Positions 23,793 through 35,329 of a DNA stretch of 64,000 bases are shown here, piece after piece. Position numbers and translations under genes: made by a program. The stretch spans positions 345,262,638 through 345,326,637 of the forward strand of contig NC_058521.1 in the NCBI RefSeq assembly GCF_904849725.1. The letters are read 5' to 3'. A model generated the notes under the pieces. The model saw only the letters and a list, made by a program, of their open reading frames with translations. It had not been told where the DNA came from and did not search any database. Source of the DNA: Hordeum vulgare subsp. vulgare (taxonomy: Eukaryota > Streptophyta > Magnoliopsida > Poales > Poaceae). Numbering within the stretch: the stretch's first letter is position 1; each line of letters begins with the position of its first letter.

Positions 23793-24101
23793 AAGACTTT
23801 ATGGTGAACACACATTTACCTCGGTATGCCGAGTGGTATATGTATCAAACTTTGGCCACTGCTGTTGGCTGTCACATTCGTGGTTCCAACTTTGAATTCG
23901 AATTGAATATTTCGTTCTTCTTTCGCTAAGTTTTTTTTGACACGATTTTGGCTCGTGGTTTTTGTTTGGCATTTCTTGGTGAAGTCGATGACAAACATGC
24001 GGAGCATGAAGTTGTCAGTTGTCTTCACATCCACATGATCCTCCATGAGTGTATGCCAAGCATCCGAGTGGATCTCGAAAATACACTCGGAGGAAGCTTT
24101 T

Positions 24102-24900
24102 ACTTAGGCGACTTTGGGTCGCGGCTAAGTCTCCGAGTGCGACTTTTAGTGCACACTCGGAGTGAGTTTGCACTTAGGCGACTCTGGGTCGCAGCTAAGT
24201 CTCCGAGCGCGACTGTAAGCTCGCACTCGGAGCGAGTTGTTACTCATGTAGTTGTCAGTTGTCTTCACATCCACATGAGGCTCAATGAGGGTCTGCTAAG
24301 CCTCCGAGTGGATCTCGAGAATACACTCGGAGGAAGCTTTTTACTTAGGCGACTCTGGATCGCAGCTAAGTCCCCGAGTGCGGCTTTTAGTGCGCACTCG
24401 GAGCATGTTTGTACTTAGGCGATTCTGGGTCGCAGCTAAGTCCCCGAGCGCGACTGTAAGCTCGCACTCGGAGCGAGTTTGTACTTAGGCGATTCTGGGT
24501 CGCAGCTAAGTCCCCGAGGGCGGCTTTTAGTGCGCACTCGGAGCGAGTTTTTACTTAGGCGACTCTAGGTTGCAGCTAAGCCCCCGAGCGCGACTTTTAG
24601 TGCGCACTCGGAGCGAATTTGTACTTAGGTGACTCTGGGTCGCAGCTAAGTCCCCGAGTGCGGCTTTTAGTGCGCATTCGGAGCGAGTTTGTACTTAGGC
24701 GACTCTGGGTCGCAGCTAAGTCCCCGAGTGCGACTTTTAGTGCGCACTCAGAGCGAATTTGTACTTAGGCGACTCTGGGTCGCAGCTAAGTCCCCGAGTG
24801 CGGCTTTTAGTGCACACTCGGAGCGAGTTTGTACTTAGGCGACTCTGGGTCGCAGCTAAGTCCCCGAGTGCGGCTTTTAGTGCACACTTGGAGCGAGTTT
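24102..24900. repeat. 70-bp tandem repeat array of paired hairpins
   Basis: There are about ten copies with a 70-bp period (starts near 24102, 24172, 24342, 24412, 24482, 24552, 24622, 24692, 24762, 24832). Each unit holds two inverted repeats: CTTAGGCGA with TCGCAGCTAAG, and CCGAGTGCG with CGCACTCGG. A longer variant block of about 100 bp occurs at 24011-24110 and again at 24249-24351. The array lies between the 3' end of the antisense gene (23792) and the 3' end of gag-pol (25007). Confidence 0.92.
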
Positions 24901-25006
24901 TTTAGACCGGAGTCTGCAAACGCGGAAGAATTTTGAACCTGCAAGAAATCAATCTACTTTGTATTACTTCAATGATACTTGTTCTTTACATTGTCTCCGT
25001 CCGCGG

Positions 25007-28000
25007 TCACGTGTAGAAGCGTTTCAGGAGATCTCCATTCCATGCTCGCGGCTCATCCGTTTCCCTGTCGAGGTTGTAGAGTCGATACGCTCCGTTGTTT
25101 TGCACCTTAGAGATGATGAAGGGTCCTTCCCAGGCAGGAGCCAACTTGTGAGGTCTCTGCTGATCCACTTGGAGCACCAGGTCGCCAGCTTGGAATGTGC
25201 GACTCCTGACGTGTCACGCGTGGAATCGCCGCATATCTTGTTGATAAATTGTGGAGCGAGTCAGTGCCATCTCGCGCTCTTCTTCTAGAAGATCTACTCC
25301 GTCTTGCCTGGCTTGCTCTGCTTCGGCTTCAGAGAAGAGTTCGACTCATGGAGAGTTGTGAAGCAAGTCACTCGGAAGGACTGCCTCGGTTCCATAAACG
25401 AGGAAGAACGGGGATCGCCCTGTAGATCTATTCGGAGTTGTGCGGAGGCCCCACAACACCGAAGGAAGCTCGGTGACCCATGCGCCGGCGGCATGTCCAA
25501 CTTCTCGCAGGAGTCGAGGCTTCAACCCTTGAAGAATAAGTCCATTCGCCCGCTCTGCTTACCCGTTTGTTTGGGGGTGCGCCACAGATGCAAAATCCAC
25601 TCGGATACCTTGGCCTGTGCAAAAACCTTTGAATCTGTCTAAGTCAAAGTTTGTGCCATTGTCGGTGACTATGTTGTGCGGAACCCTGAATCTGGCGATG
25701 ATGTCTCTGACAAATTTGATAGCCGTAAGGGCGTCGAGCTTCTTGATGGGCTTGGCTTCAATCCACTTGGTAAACTTGTCGACTGCTACCAACAGATGAG
25801 TGAATCCCCCTTGGCCTGTTCTGAATGGTCCGACTGTATCTAATCCCCACACTACGAATGGCCAAACATGAGGGATTGTCTTCAGTTCAGATGTTGGCTT
25901 GTGGGACTTGTTCGACTAGAACTGACAGCCTTCGCATCGGTCGACCATATCTTTTGCCATTTCATTCGCCTGCAAACAGAAGAAACCAGCTCTGAATGCT
26001 TTGGCGACGATTGCTTTTCAGGAGGCATGATGGCCGCAGGTTCCCGAGTGAATTTCTTCCAAGATTAACTGTCCCTCCTCAGGGGAGATGCACCGCTGAA
26101 GGACGCCTGAAACACTTTCCTTGTACAACTGGCCATCAATGACGGTGAAGGACTTTGACCTGCGGATGATCTTCCTAGCTTGGACTTCGTCTTCTGGTAA
26201 CTCTTGCCTCAGGATGTACGCAATGAACGACACAGTCCACTCGGGGATGACAGCAAGAATCTCCATGATCAAATCAACCACAGCGGGGACCTCGACTTCA
26301 GTCGGATCTGTTGAGCTCTTTGGTTGTACTGGCTCCTCTGTAATGGGATCTTCCTTCACCGAGGGGAGATGTAGGTGCTCGAGGCAGACATCACTCGGGA
26401 CTGGTCTCCGAGTATATCCAAGTTTTGCCAATTCATCTGCCGCTTGGTTTTTCAGTCGGGGAACATGGTGAAGTTCCAGACCTTCAAACTTCTTCTCGAG
26501 CTTCCTTACTGTGTTGCAGTATGCGGTCATGGTGGGGTTCCATACGTCCCATTCCTTCATCACTTGATTAACCACGAGATCTGAATCGCCATACACCATC
26601 AGGCGACGGACGCCGAGTGTGATGGCCATGCGCAATCCATAAAGGAGAGCTTCGTTCTCTCCCTCATTGTTGGAAGAATTGAAATGTATCTGCAACACAT
26701 ACTTGAGTTTATCACCTTCTAGCGATATGATCACTAGGCCGGCGCCGGAGCCATTCAACATCTTGGACCCATCGAAAAACATGGTCCAATGAGCCGAGTA
26801 GATGTGAATCGGTTGCTGTTGTTCTACCCATTCTGCTATGAAGTCAGCCAGAGCTTGGGACTTTATAGCTTTCTTGGTTTCGAACTTGATGTCGCAGATA
26901 GCATCTCCATTGCCCACTTTGCCACTCGGCCTGAGGAATCCCGATTGTGGAGAATTTCCGACAACAGAGCATCAGATATGACAGACACCGAGTGGTCTTG
27001 GAAGTAATGAGCCGCCTTATTTGCAGTCATGTAGATCCCATAAATAAGCTTCTTATAATGGGGATACCACTGCTTTGAAGGAGTCAGAACTTCGGGGACA
27101 TAATATACTGGCCGCTGAACCTTGTACGCTTTGCCTTCTTCTTCGCGTTCGACTGTCAGAACGGTGCTGACGACTTGATTTGTAGCCGCGATGTACAGAA
27201 GAAGGGGTTCTTTACTGAGCGGGGCAGTAAGAACCGGCTGGGTGGAAAGCAGGGCTTTGAGGTCGTCGAATGCAATTTGGGCTTCGTCTGTCCACTCGAA
27301 GGTATCTGATTTCTTCATGAGTCGGTACAGAGGTAACGCCTTCTCACCAAGTCAAGCGATAAACCTGCTCAAAGCCGCTAGGCAACCTGTGAGCCTTCGA
27401 ACATCATGTATTCTTACCGGCCGCTCCATTCGGACAATGGTCCCGATCTTTTCGGGGTTGACATCGATCCCTCGTTCGGAAACAAAGAAACCGAGTAACT
27501 TTCCGCTGGGAACTCCGAATGAACACTTGGCTGGGTTGAGCCTAATATCGTACCTTCGTAGGTTGGCGAATGTTTCTGCCAAGTCAGTCAGCAGGTCGGA
27601 ACCTTTGCGTGACTTGACTACGATATCGTCCATATATGCCTCCACATTTCGACCGATCTGGTCTAGGAGGCATTTTTGGATCATGTGCATAAAAGTTGCT
27701 CCAGCATTCTTCAGACCGAATGGCATAGTGATGTAGCAGAAACACCCGAATGGGGTGATGAAGGTTGTTTTTAATTCATCCGGACCATACAGACGGATCT
27801 GATGATACCCCGAATAGGCATCAAGGAAGGATAAACGCTCGCAACCCGTAGTCGAATCGACAATTTGATCGACGCAGGGGAGCGGGAAGTGATCTTTCAG
27901 ACAGACCTTATTGAGATGCTTGAAATCGATGCACATACGGAGAGACTTGTCCTTCTTGGGCACCATGACCACATTAGCGAGCCACTAGGAGTGGTGCACC

Positions 28001-30495
28001 TCGCGAATGAAGTTGGCTGCCAAAATTTTAGCCACCTCCTCTCTGATTGCCTTCCTCTTGTGCGCGGTGGACCAACGCATGCATTCTCGGACGGGCCGAG
28101 CAGCAGGGTCCACATGTAGTCGGTGCTCAGCCAACTCCCTGGGTACACATGGCATGTCAGCGGGCTTCCATGTGAAAATGTCCCAGTTCTCACGGAGGAA
28201 TTGGATGAGCTCGACTTCCTATTTTGGATCAAGGGTGGTGGAGATGTTCGTCGGGGCGGCGGTGTCGTCTGTCGGGTGGATGCTGACTTTCTTCGTGTCG
28301 CCCGCCGACTGGAATGCGGACTCGGAAGCTGGCTTCTTTGAACGCATCAGGTCAGCGGGGTCGGCGGTCTTTTTGTACTCATCCAACTCGAGAATAGCCA
28401 TCTGCTGATCGGCAATCCTCGACCCCTGCTGCAAACACTCCTCGGCTCGCTGTCGATTGCCTGTAGCCGTGATCACACCTTTGGGGCCTGGCATCTTCAG
28501 CTTCAAATACACGTAACATGGACGGGCCATGAAACGCGCATACGCCGGACGGCCCAGAATCGCATGGTATGCACTCTGGAAATCCACCACCTCGAATGTC
28601 AGCTTCTCCTTGCGGAAGTTCTTGTCAGAGCCGAAGACGACATCCAACGCGATCTGGCCGAGTGACTTGGCTTTCCGTCCTGGGACGACTTCGTAAAACT
28701 GCATACTGCTCTCTCTAAGTTTGGACATCGGAATGCCCATTCCCTTGAGAGTGTCGGGGTACATGATGTTCAATCTGCTGCCACCGTCCATGAGGACTTT
28801 GCGCAATCGGACTCCTTCCACCACCGGGTCGACGACTAGAGCTTGCCTTCCTGGGGTGGGCACGTGTGCTGGATGGTCCGACTGATCAAAGGTGATCGCA
28901 GTCTGTGACCATTTGAGGAATGTGGGGGTGGTTGGGGTTGCCATATTCACCTCCCTGTTCACCAGCTTCAGTCGACTCTTGCTTTCCACATCAGCAAAAA
29001 TCATCAGTGTTGCATGGACTTGGGGGAATGGATCTCCCTTGTCCTCATCATCCTGCTCGGTGTCCTTTTTAATCGGCTGGCCCTCACCGAATCCTTGGAT
29101 CAGGAGACGACATTGCCGAGTGGTGTGCTTCGGGAATATGGCGTTGCCTTCCTCGTCCATCTTCGTGTGGATTGGACACGGCTGATCCAGGATGGAATTT
29201 CCTGACGGCCTCTTCTTGGGGGTGTACCGAGCCTTCCCCTTGCCTTTGAACTTGCCATTTGTAACGGCTGCTGCCTCTGCCTGCGGAGTGGATTGAGCCT
29301 TCTGCTTCTGCTTGTGACTGTTGTTCCCATCTCCATCGAAGACTGACTTATGCTTGCCGCTACGTATGCGGTCCTCCTCTTCGCCACTTGCATAGCGTGC
29401 GGCTATCTCCATCATCTTGCTCATGGAGATGTCGCATGTCCGACCGAATTTCAGGTACAGATCCCTGTACCGCACGCCTGCCTTGAAGGCGCAGACTGCT
29501 TGATGCTCCGTGACGTTCTCCACCGTGTGGTAGAGGGTCGTCCAGCGCTGGATGAAATCGCGCAAGGGCTCATTCTGCTTTTCGACGGAGTGCTGGAGCT
29601 CCACGAGACCAGCACGGCGTTTGCACGTGCCCTCGAAGGTCCTGATGAAGACTCGGGACAGATCTGGCCAGCTGTAGATGCTTGACGAAGCCAACTGGTT
29701 CAGCCAAGCTCGCGTCGAGCCGTCGAGCATCAGGTGGAGATGTTTCATGGCGACCTGGTCATCTCCGCCACCGATCTGGACCGCCACTCTGTAGTCGTCC
29801 AACCACGTTTCTGGCTTGGACTCTCCCGTGAACTTGCTGATTCCCGTCGCCAATCGGAAGTTGGGAGGGATGTCAGCTGAACGGATGGCCCGACTGAAGC
29901 ACTCGGGGCCCGAGACGACGGTATTGCTTCCACTCGGACGGTCTCTATCGTGACCATCACGGTGGGATCGACTCCTGTCGACCTTCTTCTGGGCGATGTA
30001 CCCTCTTGCGTCGGGCCTTGGATCATGCACGTCGCCGACTGAACGACGATCATCGTGATGCCGAGGTCCGTAGGGCCCACCCCGCGGAGGGGTGCGTGAA
30101 CGGCAACGATCTTCGGGATTTCTAGAATGGCTGCCCCCTCTGCGTCGCTGATGAGACTCGGGGCTGAAAACCGACCGATGCGTGTTCGCGTGAACAGAAC
30201 TGTTGTGGATCCTATTGTGCGACTGGGAGACCGCCGAATTTTGCTGCTGCTCCGTATGCAACAGGGCACGGATCTGCTCAATCCCTCTGCCAGCCTCCGA
30301 ATCAGTCGGCTGGAGAGAATCGGCTTTCCTGGCAGCCGCAGCGAGGTTGAGGATGGGTGTGCGGAACACCTCGATGTCGCTCTGGCGAGTGTGTCGACTG
30401 ACAGAACGACGGTGTTGACGACGAGCGCTGGATGATTCTCCGACCCCGTGCTTGTTCCGACCACTCTAGAGGGGACTTTCATGGGAATCGGCCAT
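25007..30495 (-). pseudogene. Element C gag-pol polyprotein
   Basis: This is a single gag-protease-RT-RNase H-integrase frame, with ATG at 30495 and stop at 25007. Gag: KPETWLDDYRVAVQ and AWLNQLASSSIYSWPDLSRV. Protease: VLMDGGSRLNIMYPDTL. RT: MVPKKDKSLRMCIDFKHLNK and AYMDDIVVKSRKG near 27630. RNase H: MFFDGSKMLNGSGAGLV with a YGDSDLVV motif. Integrase: zinc motif (RCEGCQF), WGLDTVGPF, VTDNGTNFD, and a C-terminal domain ending at 25007. Decay consists of stops near 30468 (codon 10), at 28219, 27991, 27352, 25913-25915 and 25559, and one frameshift near 26900. Most stops fit single base changes, many of C to T type. The gene decodes particle and replication enzymes. It converges with the antisense gene. 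Confidence 0.9.
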
Positions 30496-30941
30496 GAGAA
30501 CTTCGGCTGCAGGCCCGCGACCTAGGTACTCGGAAGGTATCTTAGTTGGAACTGAGTCCAAGCACTGGGATGGTGGCGCGACCACAACTGATTCGAGCAC
30601 CGCCACTTGAGAGGATGCGCTCTGTCGCGCCTGGGCGTGTCGCACCCAACGCTAGAGCCGGGGCGACGCGATCGCTTGTTGAGACGCATGATGGGGGCGG
30701 GGATCGACACCGGGGCCGATGGTTGGAGAAGAAGGATGCCGCGGGAACCGGCACGGAAGTGCGTAGCCCCGCGACTGGGGAGCGCCTCGACGTCAAGGGG
30801 CGCATCCCGAAGCCATGCCGAATCATCGACGATGAAGGAGAGTGCGCCAAAGAGGATCTCGTGACCCATGCACAGATCTCCGCCGAACGACATGATGAAA
30901 AGATGCACTCGCAAACTCGCCGGAAGTCGCTTAGACGCCTA

Positions 30942-30958
30942 CCCCACGGTGGGCGCCA
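30942..30958 (-). other. Element C primer-binding site (tRNA-Lys type)
   Basis: TGGCGCCCACCGTGGGG on the minus strand, two bases from the 5' LTR. It matches my memory of the 3' end of a plant tRNA-Lys(CUU). Confidence 0.8.
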
Positions 30959-30960
30959 AC

Positions 30961-31493
30961 TGTCGTGGGTATAAGTCTGACCGTAGATGTGTAGGGTATG
31001 AAAGGATGGGCAGAGCCTTAGCTACGGCGAGGATGTATGAGTTCAGGCCCCTCTACGGTGGAGGTAAAATCCCTACGTCTCAGTGCTCTTGGGAGCTTAG
31101 TGTCGAGTGGAATATGGGATTACAGTAAAAGCCAACCCCCGCACCAGTGGGGAAGGGTGGCTTATATAGAGTGCGCTGCCCTTCATAATGGCCCGGTGGA
31201 CAGGGGTGGAATAGTGGCGAATAAATGCCTACGTTACAGGTAACGTAAGCCTTAAATGTTAATAATGGTGTATGAAAACGTATGACCGTTGCCCTCCTGG
31301 GAGGTTACGATGTACAGAGTGGAATCCAGTCGGTACGTTAATTACGCTCCGAGTGCTCATCACCGACTGGATGATGGGGGAGTCCTTAGTTCAGTCGGAA
31401 CTGTCCACGGGCCTTGTCCTCTATGAAGGGTAGTCCTTGGGTAGGACCTATAGGGCAGGCCTATGACCCTATCCTGGGACTATAACCCCATCA
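30961..31493 (-). repeat. Element C 5' LTR
   Basis: This 533-bp LTR has the same ends as the 3' copy. TATATAAG (minus) lies at 31161-31168 and the palindrome TACGTTAC-AG-GTAACGTA at 31230-31247. TSD CCTGG follows at 31494-31498. Confidence 0.93.
31161..31168 (-). promoter_or_regulatory. TATA box of element C 5' LTR
   Basis: TATATAAG on the minus strand, about 62 bp downstream of an 18-bp palindrome with ACGT cores. The arrangement is identical in the 3' LTR (19556-19563 and 19625-19642). Confidence 0.65.
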
Positions 31494-31498
31494 CCTGG

Positions 31499-31569
31499 CA
31501 TAGGAATTTTAATTATATCCCTCTTTGCACTCAAACAGTATTTAAGATCATGCGCGTATTTTCAAACCT
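31499..31569 (+). other. Leader of the Tekay/Sukkula-like element, right part
   Basis: Seventy-one bases between the TSD of C and the left LTR of D. They continue the untranslated leader from 19350 and contain no gene. Confidence 0.55.
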
Positions 31570-33098
31570 TGATGACCCACAAGTATAGCGGATCAATCAT
31601 AGTCCTTTTGATAAGTAAGAGTGTCGAACCCAACGAGGAGGAGAAGGCTCTGATAAACGGTTTTCAGCACGGTAATAACTGCAAACACTGAAAGTAGCGG
31701 TAACAAGTGATGGAGTAGTGAGGTGAAACGTAGCAAGCGTAAAGTAACAAGTAACAAGTAGTAGCAACGGTGCAGCAAGTGGACCAATCCCTTTTGTAGC
31801 AAGGGACAAGCCTGAACAAAGTCTTATAAGAGGAAAAGCGCTCCCGAGGAAACACAGGAATTTCTGTCATGCTAATTTCATCATGTTCATATGATTCACA
31901 TTCGTTACTTTGATAGTTTGATATGTGGGTGGACCGGCGCTTGGGTACTACCCTTACTTGGACAAGCATCCCACTTATGATTAACCCCTCTCGCAAGCAT
32001 CCGCAACTACGAAAGAAGAATTAAGAGAACGTCTAACCATAGCATTAAACTAGTGGATCCAAATCAGCCCCTTACGAAGCAACGCATAGACTGGGGTTTA
32101 AGCTTCTGTCACTCCAGCAACCCATCATCTACTTACTACTCCCCAATGCCTTCCTCTAGGCCCAAATATGGTGAAGTGTTATGTAGTCGACATTCACATA
32201 ACACCACTAGAGGAAAAACAACATACAGCATATGAAAATACCGAATGAATACCAAACTCACATGACTATTATTAGCATGACTTATCCCATGTCCTCAGGA
32301 ACAAAAGTGACTACTCACAAAGCATAATATAATCATGATCAGAGGTGTAATGAATAGCATCAAGGATCTGAACATAAACTCTTCCACCAAGTAATCCAAC
32401 TAGCATCAACTACAAAGAGTAATCAACACTACTAGCAACCTTACAAGTACCAATCGGAGTCGCGAGACGGAGATTGGTTACAAGAGATGAACTAGGGATT
32501 GGAGAGGAGATGGTGCTGATGAAGATGTTGGTGGATATGCCCCCCCCCTGATGAGAGGAGTGTTGGTGATGACGATGGCGACGATTTCCCCCTCCTGGAG
32601 GGAAGTTTCCCCGACAGGATCGTCCTGCCGGAGCTCTAGATTGGATCTGCTCAAGTTCCGCCTCGTGGCGGCGGCGAAACCACGAAAAAGCTCCCGAATG
32701 ATTTTTTTTCTGGAACGAAACCCTTCATATAGCAAAAGAGGGGGGCCAGTGGTCCGCCAGGGTGCCCACAAGCCCTGTTGCCGCGGCCAGGGGGTAGGCC
32801 ACGGCAACCAGGCTTGTGGGCCCCTGGTTGCTCCCCTCTGACACTTCTTTCGCCCATTATTTTTATAAAATCCAAAAAAAATCCACGTTGATTTTCAGGA
32901 CATTTGGAGTTGCGTAGAATAGAGCACTCAGACTTTCTCCTTTTCTACTCCAGAATTCCAGCTGCCGGTATTCTCCCTCTTCAAATAAACCTTTTAAAAT
33001 AAGAGAGAAAAGGCATAAGTAAGGTTCCACAAAGTATAATAACAGTCCATAAAGCGATAAGTATCAACATCAAAGCATGATGCAAAATGGACGTATCA
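31570..33098 (-). repeat. Element D 3' LTR
   Basis: It starts TGATGACCC at 31570 and ends GGACGTATCA at 33098. A 25-bp inverted repeat (32764-32788 with 32797-32821, three mismatches) precedes a TATA-like CTATATG (minus) at 32726-32732. Confidence 0.9.
32726..32821 (-). promoter_or_regulatory. Inverted repeat plus TATA-like box in element D LTR
   Basis: Reading the minus strand, GCCCACAAGC arms form a potential hairpin, followed about 30 bp later by CTATATG and then a CGCCGCC-rich leader. The same order occurs in the LTRs of A, B, F and G. Confidence 0.6.
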
Positions 33099-34635
33099 AC
33101 TCCCCCAAGCTTAGACCTCGCGTGTCCTGAAGCGAAAACCAAGACCCAAAACATGTCCACATGTTTAGGGATGAGGGTGTCGATAAAACAAAATACGGAC
33201 ATGAGGGCATCATGATCACACATAGAACAACAATACATCATAGAGATTCTTATGGGAAAGTAACAATTCCTTCACAAAGCAAAGTATGAAACAAAAACCT
33301 TACCGAGAAGTAGCCAACAACAGTCCATAGTCATTGAAGCAATTGATATTTATCATATTATCAGAAAGAGTCAATTGAGAGCTTGTAAGGCAAATCCACA
33401 TACTCAATCATCTCTTTTGTTTTCCACAATTGTTACAACTCACGTGGTACTCATGATATCAAAGGTTCAGTTGGGCACAGAGAAAGATAGGGTCTTATAA
33501 TTTTGCCTCCCAACCATTTACCTCAAGGGTAAGGTCAACAATAATAAAGCATAAGTACTCAGCTCCAAGTTGATATATGAATATAGATCTTTCCCAAGCA
33601 TATGACGTTCACCAATAAAAAGGGCTAAATAAGGAATTGGTGAAGATCACCATGACTCTTACAAGGGAAAAAAGTAAAGGTACAAGATAGGCCCTTCGCA
33701 GAGGGAAGCAGAGGTTGTCATGTGCTTTTGAGGTTTGGATGCGTGTCCTCTTAGTGCGGAGGAACGTCACTTTACATTGCCTCCTGTGATAAAGAACTTT
33801 ATTATGCAGTCTGTCGCTTTTATGTCTTCCTCATCACAGGTTCGTAAAAAGCTTATTTTCCACACACTAATAGATCATACATATTAGAGAGCAATTTTTA
33901 TTGCTTGCACCGATGACAACATACTTGAGCGATCTTATTCAATCCATAGGTAGGTATGGTGGACACTCATGGCAAAATTGGGTTGAAGGTTTATGGATGC
34001 ACAAGTAGTATCTCTACTTGGTGCAGGAGTTTTGGCTAATATGAGGTGGAAGCAATCGTCACATGCTAAGGGATCTCTAATCATATAACATTGTTTGGAA
34101 CCAAGCAAACAAAATTCATTATGTTGTCTTCCTTGTCCAATATCTACTTCTAGGCATGTAATAGTTTGGTGAGTGCTCACAATTACAGAAAGTGTCTAAG
34201 TTGATATATTTATATGTGAACCTCTCTTTCCTTATTACTTCTTATTAATTGCAACAATGACTGAGGTCTATGTTGGTCTACTCTCAACAAGTTTCAATCA
34301 TCATACTTGTTATATGTGAAGCTATCACTTTCCATAAGACCATCTCATGATCTTTCATGCTATCGTTCTTTTCATACTTTTGATCATGGCACAAAACAAA
34401 GCCCTTGACTAAGATACTCTTTATTATATAGCTCGCAAGCTTAAATACATTGGGGGAGATACAAGGAAAAAAGACTCAAACTAAACATTAAATACTTATT
34501 CCACTAAGAGAAGAAATAAAAACTGAAAAGGAAAGAACTAAAACAAAAGTAAAAACAAAAGATATAAAGGTGATACGATACCAGGGCAACTCCCCCAAGC
34601 TTGTCAAAAGCCAAGGGGATTTCCCATACCAATGC
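33099..34635 (-). other. Non-coding region of element D between accessory ORF and 3' LTR
   Basis: No credible ORF. The PPT (minus TAAGCTTGGGGGAGT) is at 33099-33113. An exact 16-base copy of the PPT/LTR junction, CAACTCCCCCAAGCTT on the plus strand, occurs both at 33097-33112 and at 34587-34602. Confidence 0.75.
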
Positions 34636-35051
34636 TTAGTTGTCTTCCTTTGGTGGTGATGGTGGTGGTGTTGTTGAAGTAGTCTTGAGCTTGTCTAATT
34701 TCCACTTGAGCAAAAAGTTCTGCTCCCTCAGATCGTCATTTTCCTCCTCAAGCTTCAACACTCTATGACAAAGTTTCTGCTTACTCTCCTGCAAGAAACG
34801 AGAAGGGATAAACAAGGTCTTAGGCTTCTTCCTTTGGTGAGGGAGGCTTGACTTTTTGAACTCCACGTGAGTGCGTCCTGGTTGGGGTAGAGGAGCCTCC
34901 TCTTCATCGGAACTCGTTTGTTCCTTCCCCTTGGGCTCATAGTCCTCTTGCTCATCAGTAGTCAGCCATAAGGCTCCAAGTCCCCATTAATCCTGGAGTT
35001 AGCACGGTCATCGGCCACATAGATCTCTTCTTCTAAATCTTGAGAAGACAT
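34636..35051 (-). pseudogene. Element D accessory ORF downstream of integrase, coiled-coil protein
   Basis: The ATG at 35051 opens MSSQDLEEEIYVADDRANSR. A one-base frameshift near 34967 separates this from the second part, which runs to the stop at 34636. That part is acidic (SSDEEEAPLPQPG), then basic (KKSSLPHQRKKPK), then a probable coiled coil (KLEEENDDLREQNFLLKWK), and ends in a proline-rich tail. Total size would be about 138 residues. It occupies the place of env-like genes in Athila elements but has no signal peptide or membrane segment. Just upstream lies an LTR-like inverted repeat and TATA box (35136-35285). I do not recognise a family. It could be a regulatory or packaging protein, but that is a guess. 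Confidence 0.6.
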
Positions 35052-35135
35052 CTGGACCTAAATCTGCGGCAGACAACAGGCCTGAAACGAAAACAGAGGA
35101 AAACTACGCGATACGGAGATCAAAACCCTCGAGCG

Positions 35136-35285
35136 TATATATAATGATTTTTTCTGGACCAGAAGGAGTGCTCCGCAAGAAAACAGAGTCCGGGAGGCAC
35201 ACGAGCTGCCCACAAGCCCTGTTGCCGCGGCCAGGGGGGAGGCCGCGACAACCAAGCTTGTGGCTGCCTCGTGCGCTCTCCGGAC
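35136..35285 (-). promoter_or_regulatory. LTR-like internal promoter segment in element D
   Basis: An inverted repeat with arms of about 45 bp (35188-35232 with 35241-35285) shares its core with the LTR hairpin at 32764-32821 (GCCCACAAGCCCTGTTGCCG in both). On the minus strand it is followed by TATATATA (35136-35143), about 85 bp before the ATG of the accessory ORF at 35051. Confidence 0.6.
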
Positions 35286-35329
35286 TGTTTTTTCTAATTT
35301 TCCATAAATTCCAAAACGGAGAAAATTTC

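Larger units (their letters stand above)
19356..31493 (-). mobile_element. Element C: complete Tat-lineage Gypsy element with antisense gene
   Basis: This 12.1-kb element has two 533-bp LTRs (19356-19888 and 30961-31493), TSD CCTGG and a tRNA-Lys-type PBS at 30942-30958. The gag-pol frame is on the minus strand (25007-30495). Between integrase and the 3' LTR lies a plus-strand, intron-containing gene (20408-23792), as known for Tat-lineage elements with an additional ORF. A tandem hairpin array (24102-24900) separates the two. By my hand count the LTRs differ at 16 of 533 positions, about 3%. It is inserted in the leader of the Tekay/Sukkula-like element. Confidence 0.93.

Noticed and set aside
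24102..24900. CRISPR-like array
   Set aside because: Units are directly adjacent 70-bp repeats without unique spacers, inside a plant retrotransposon.
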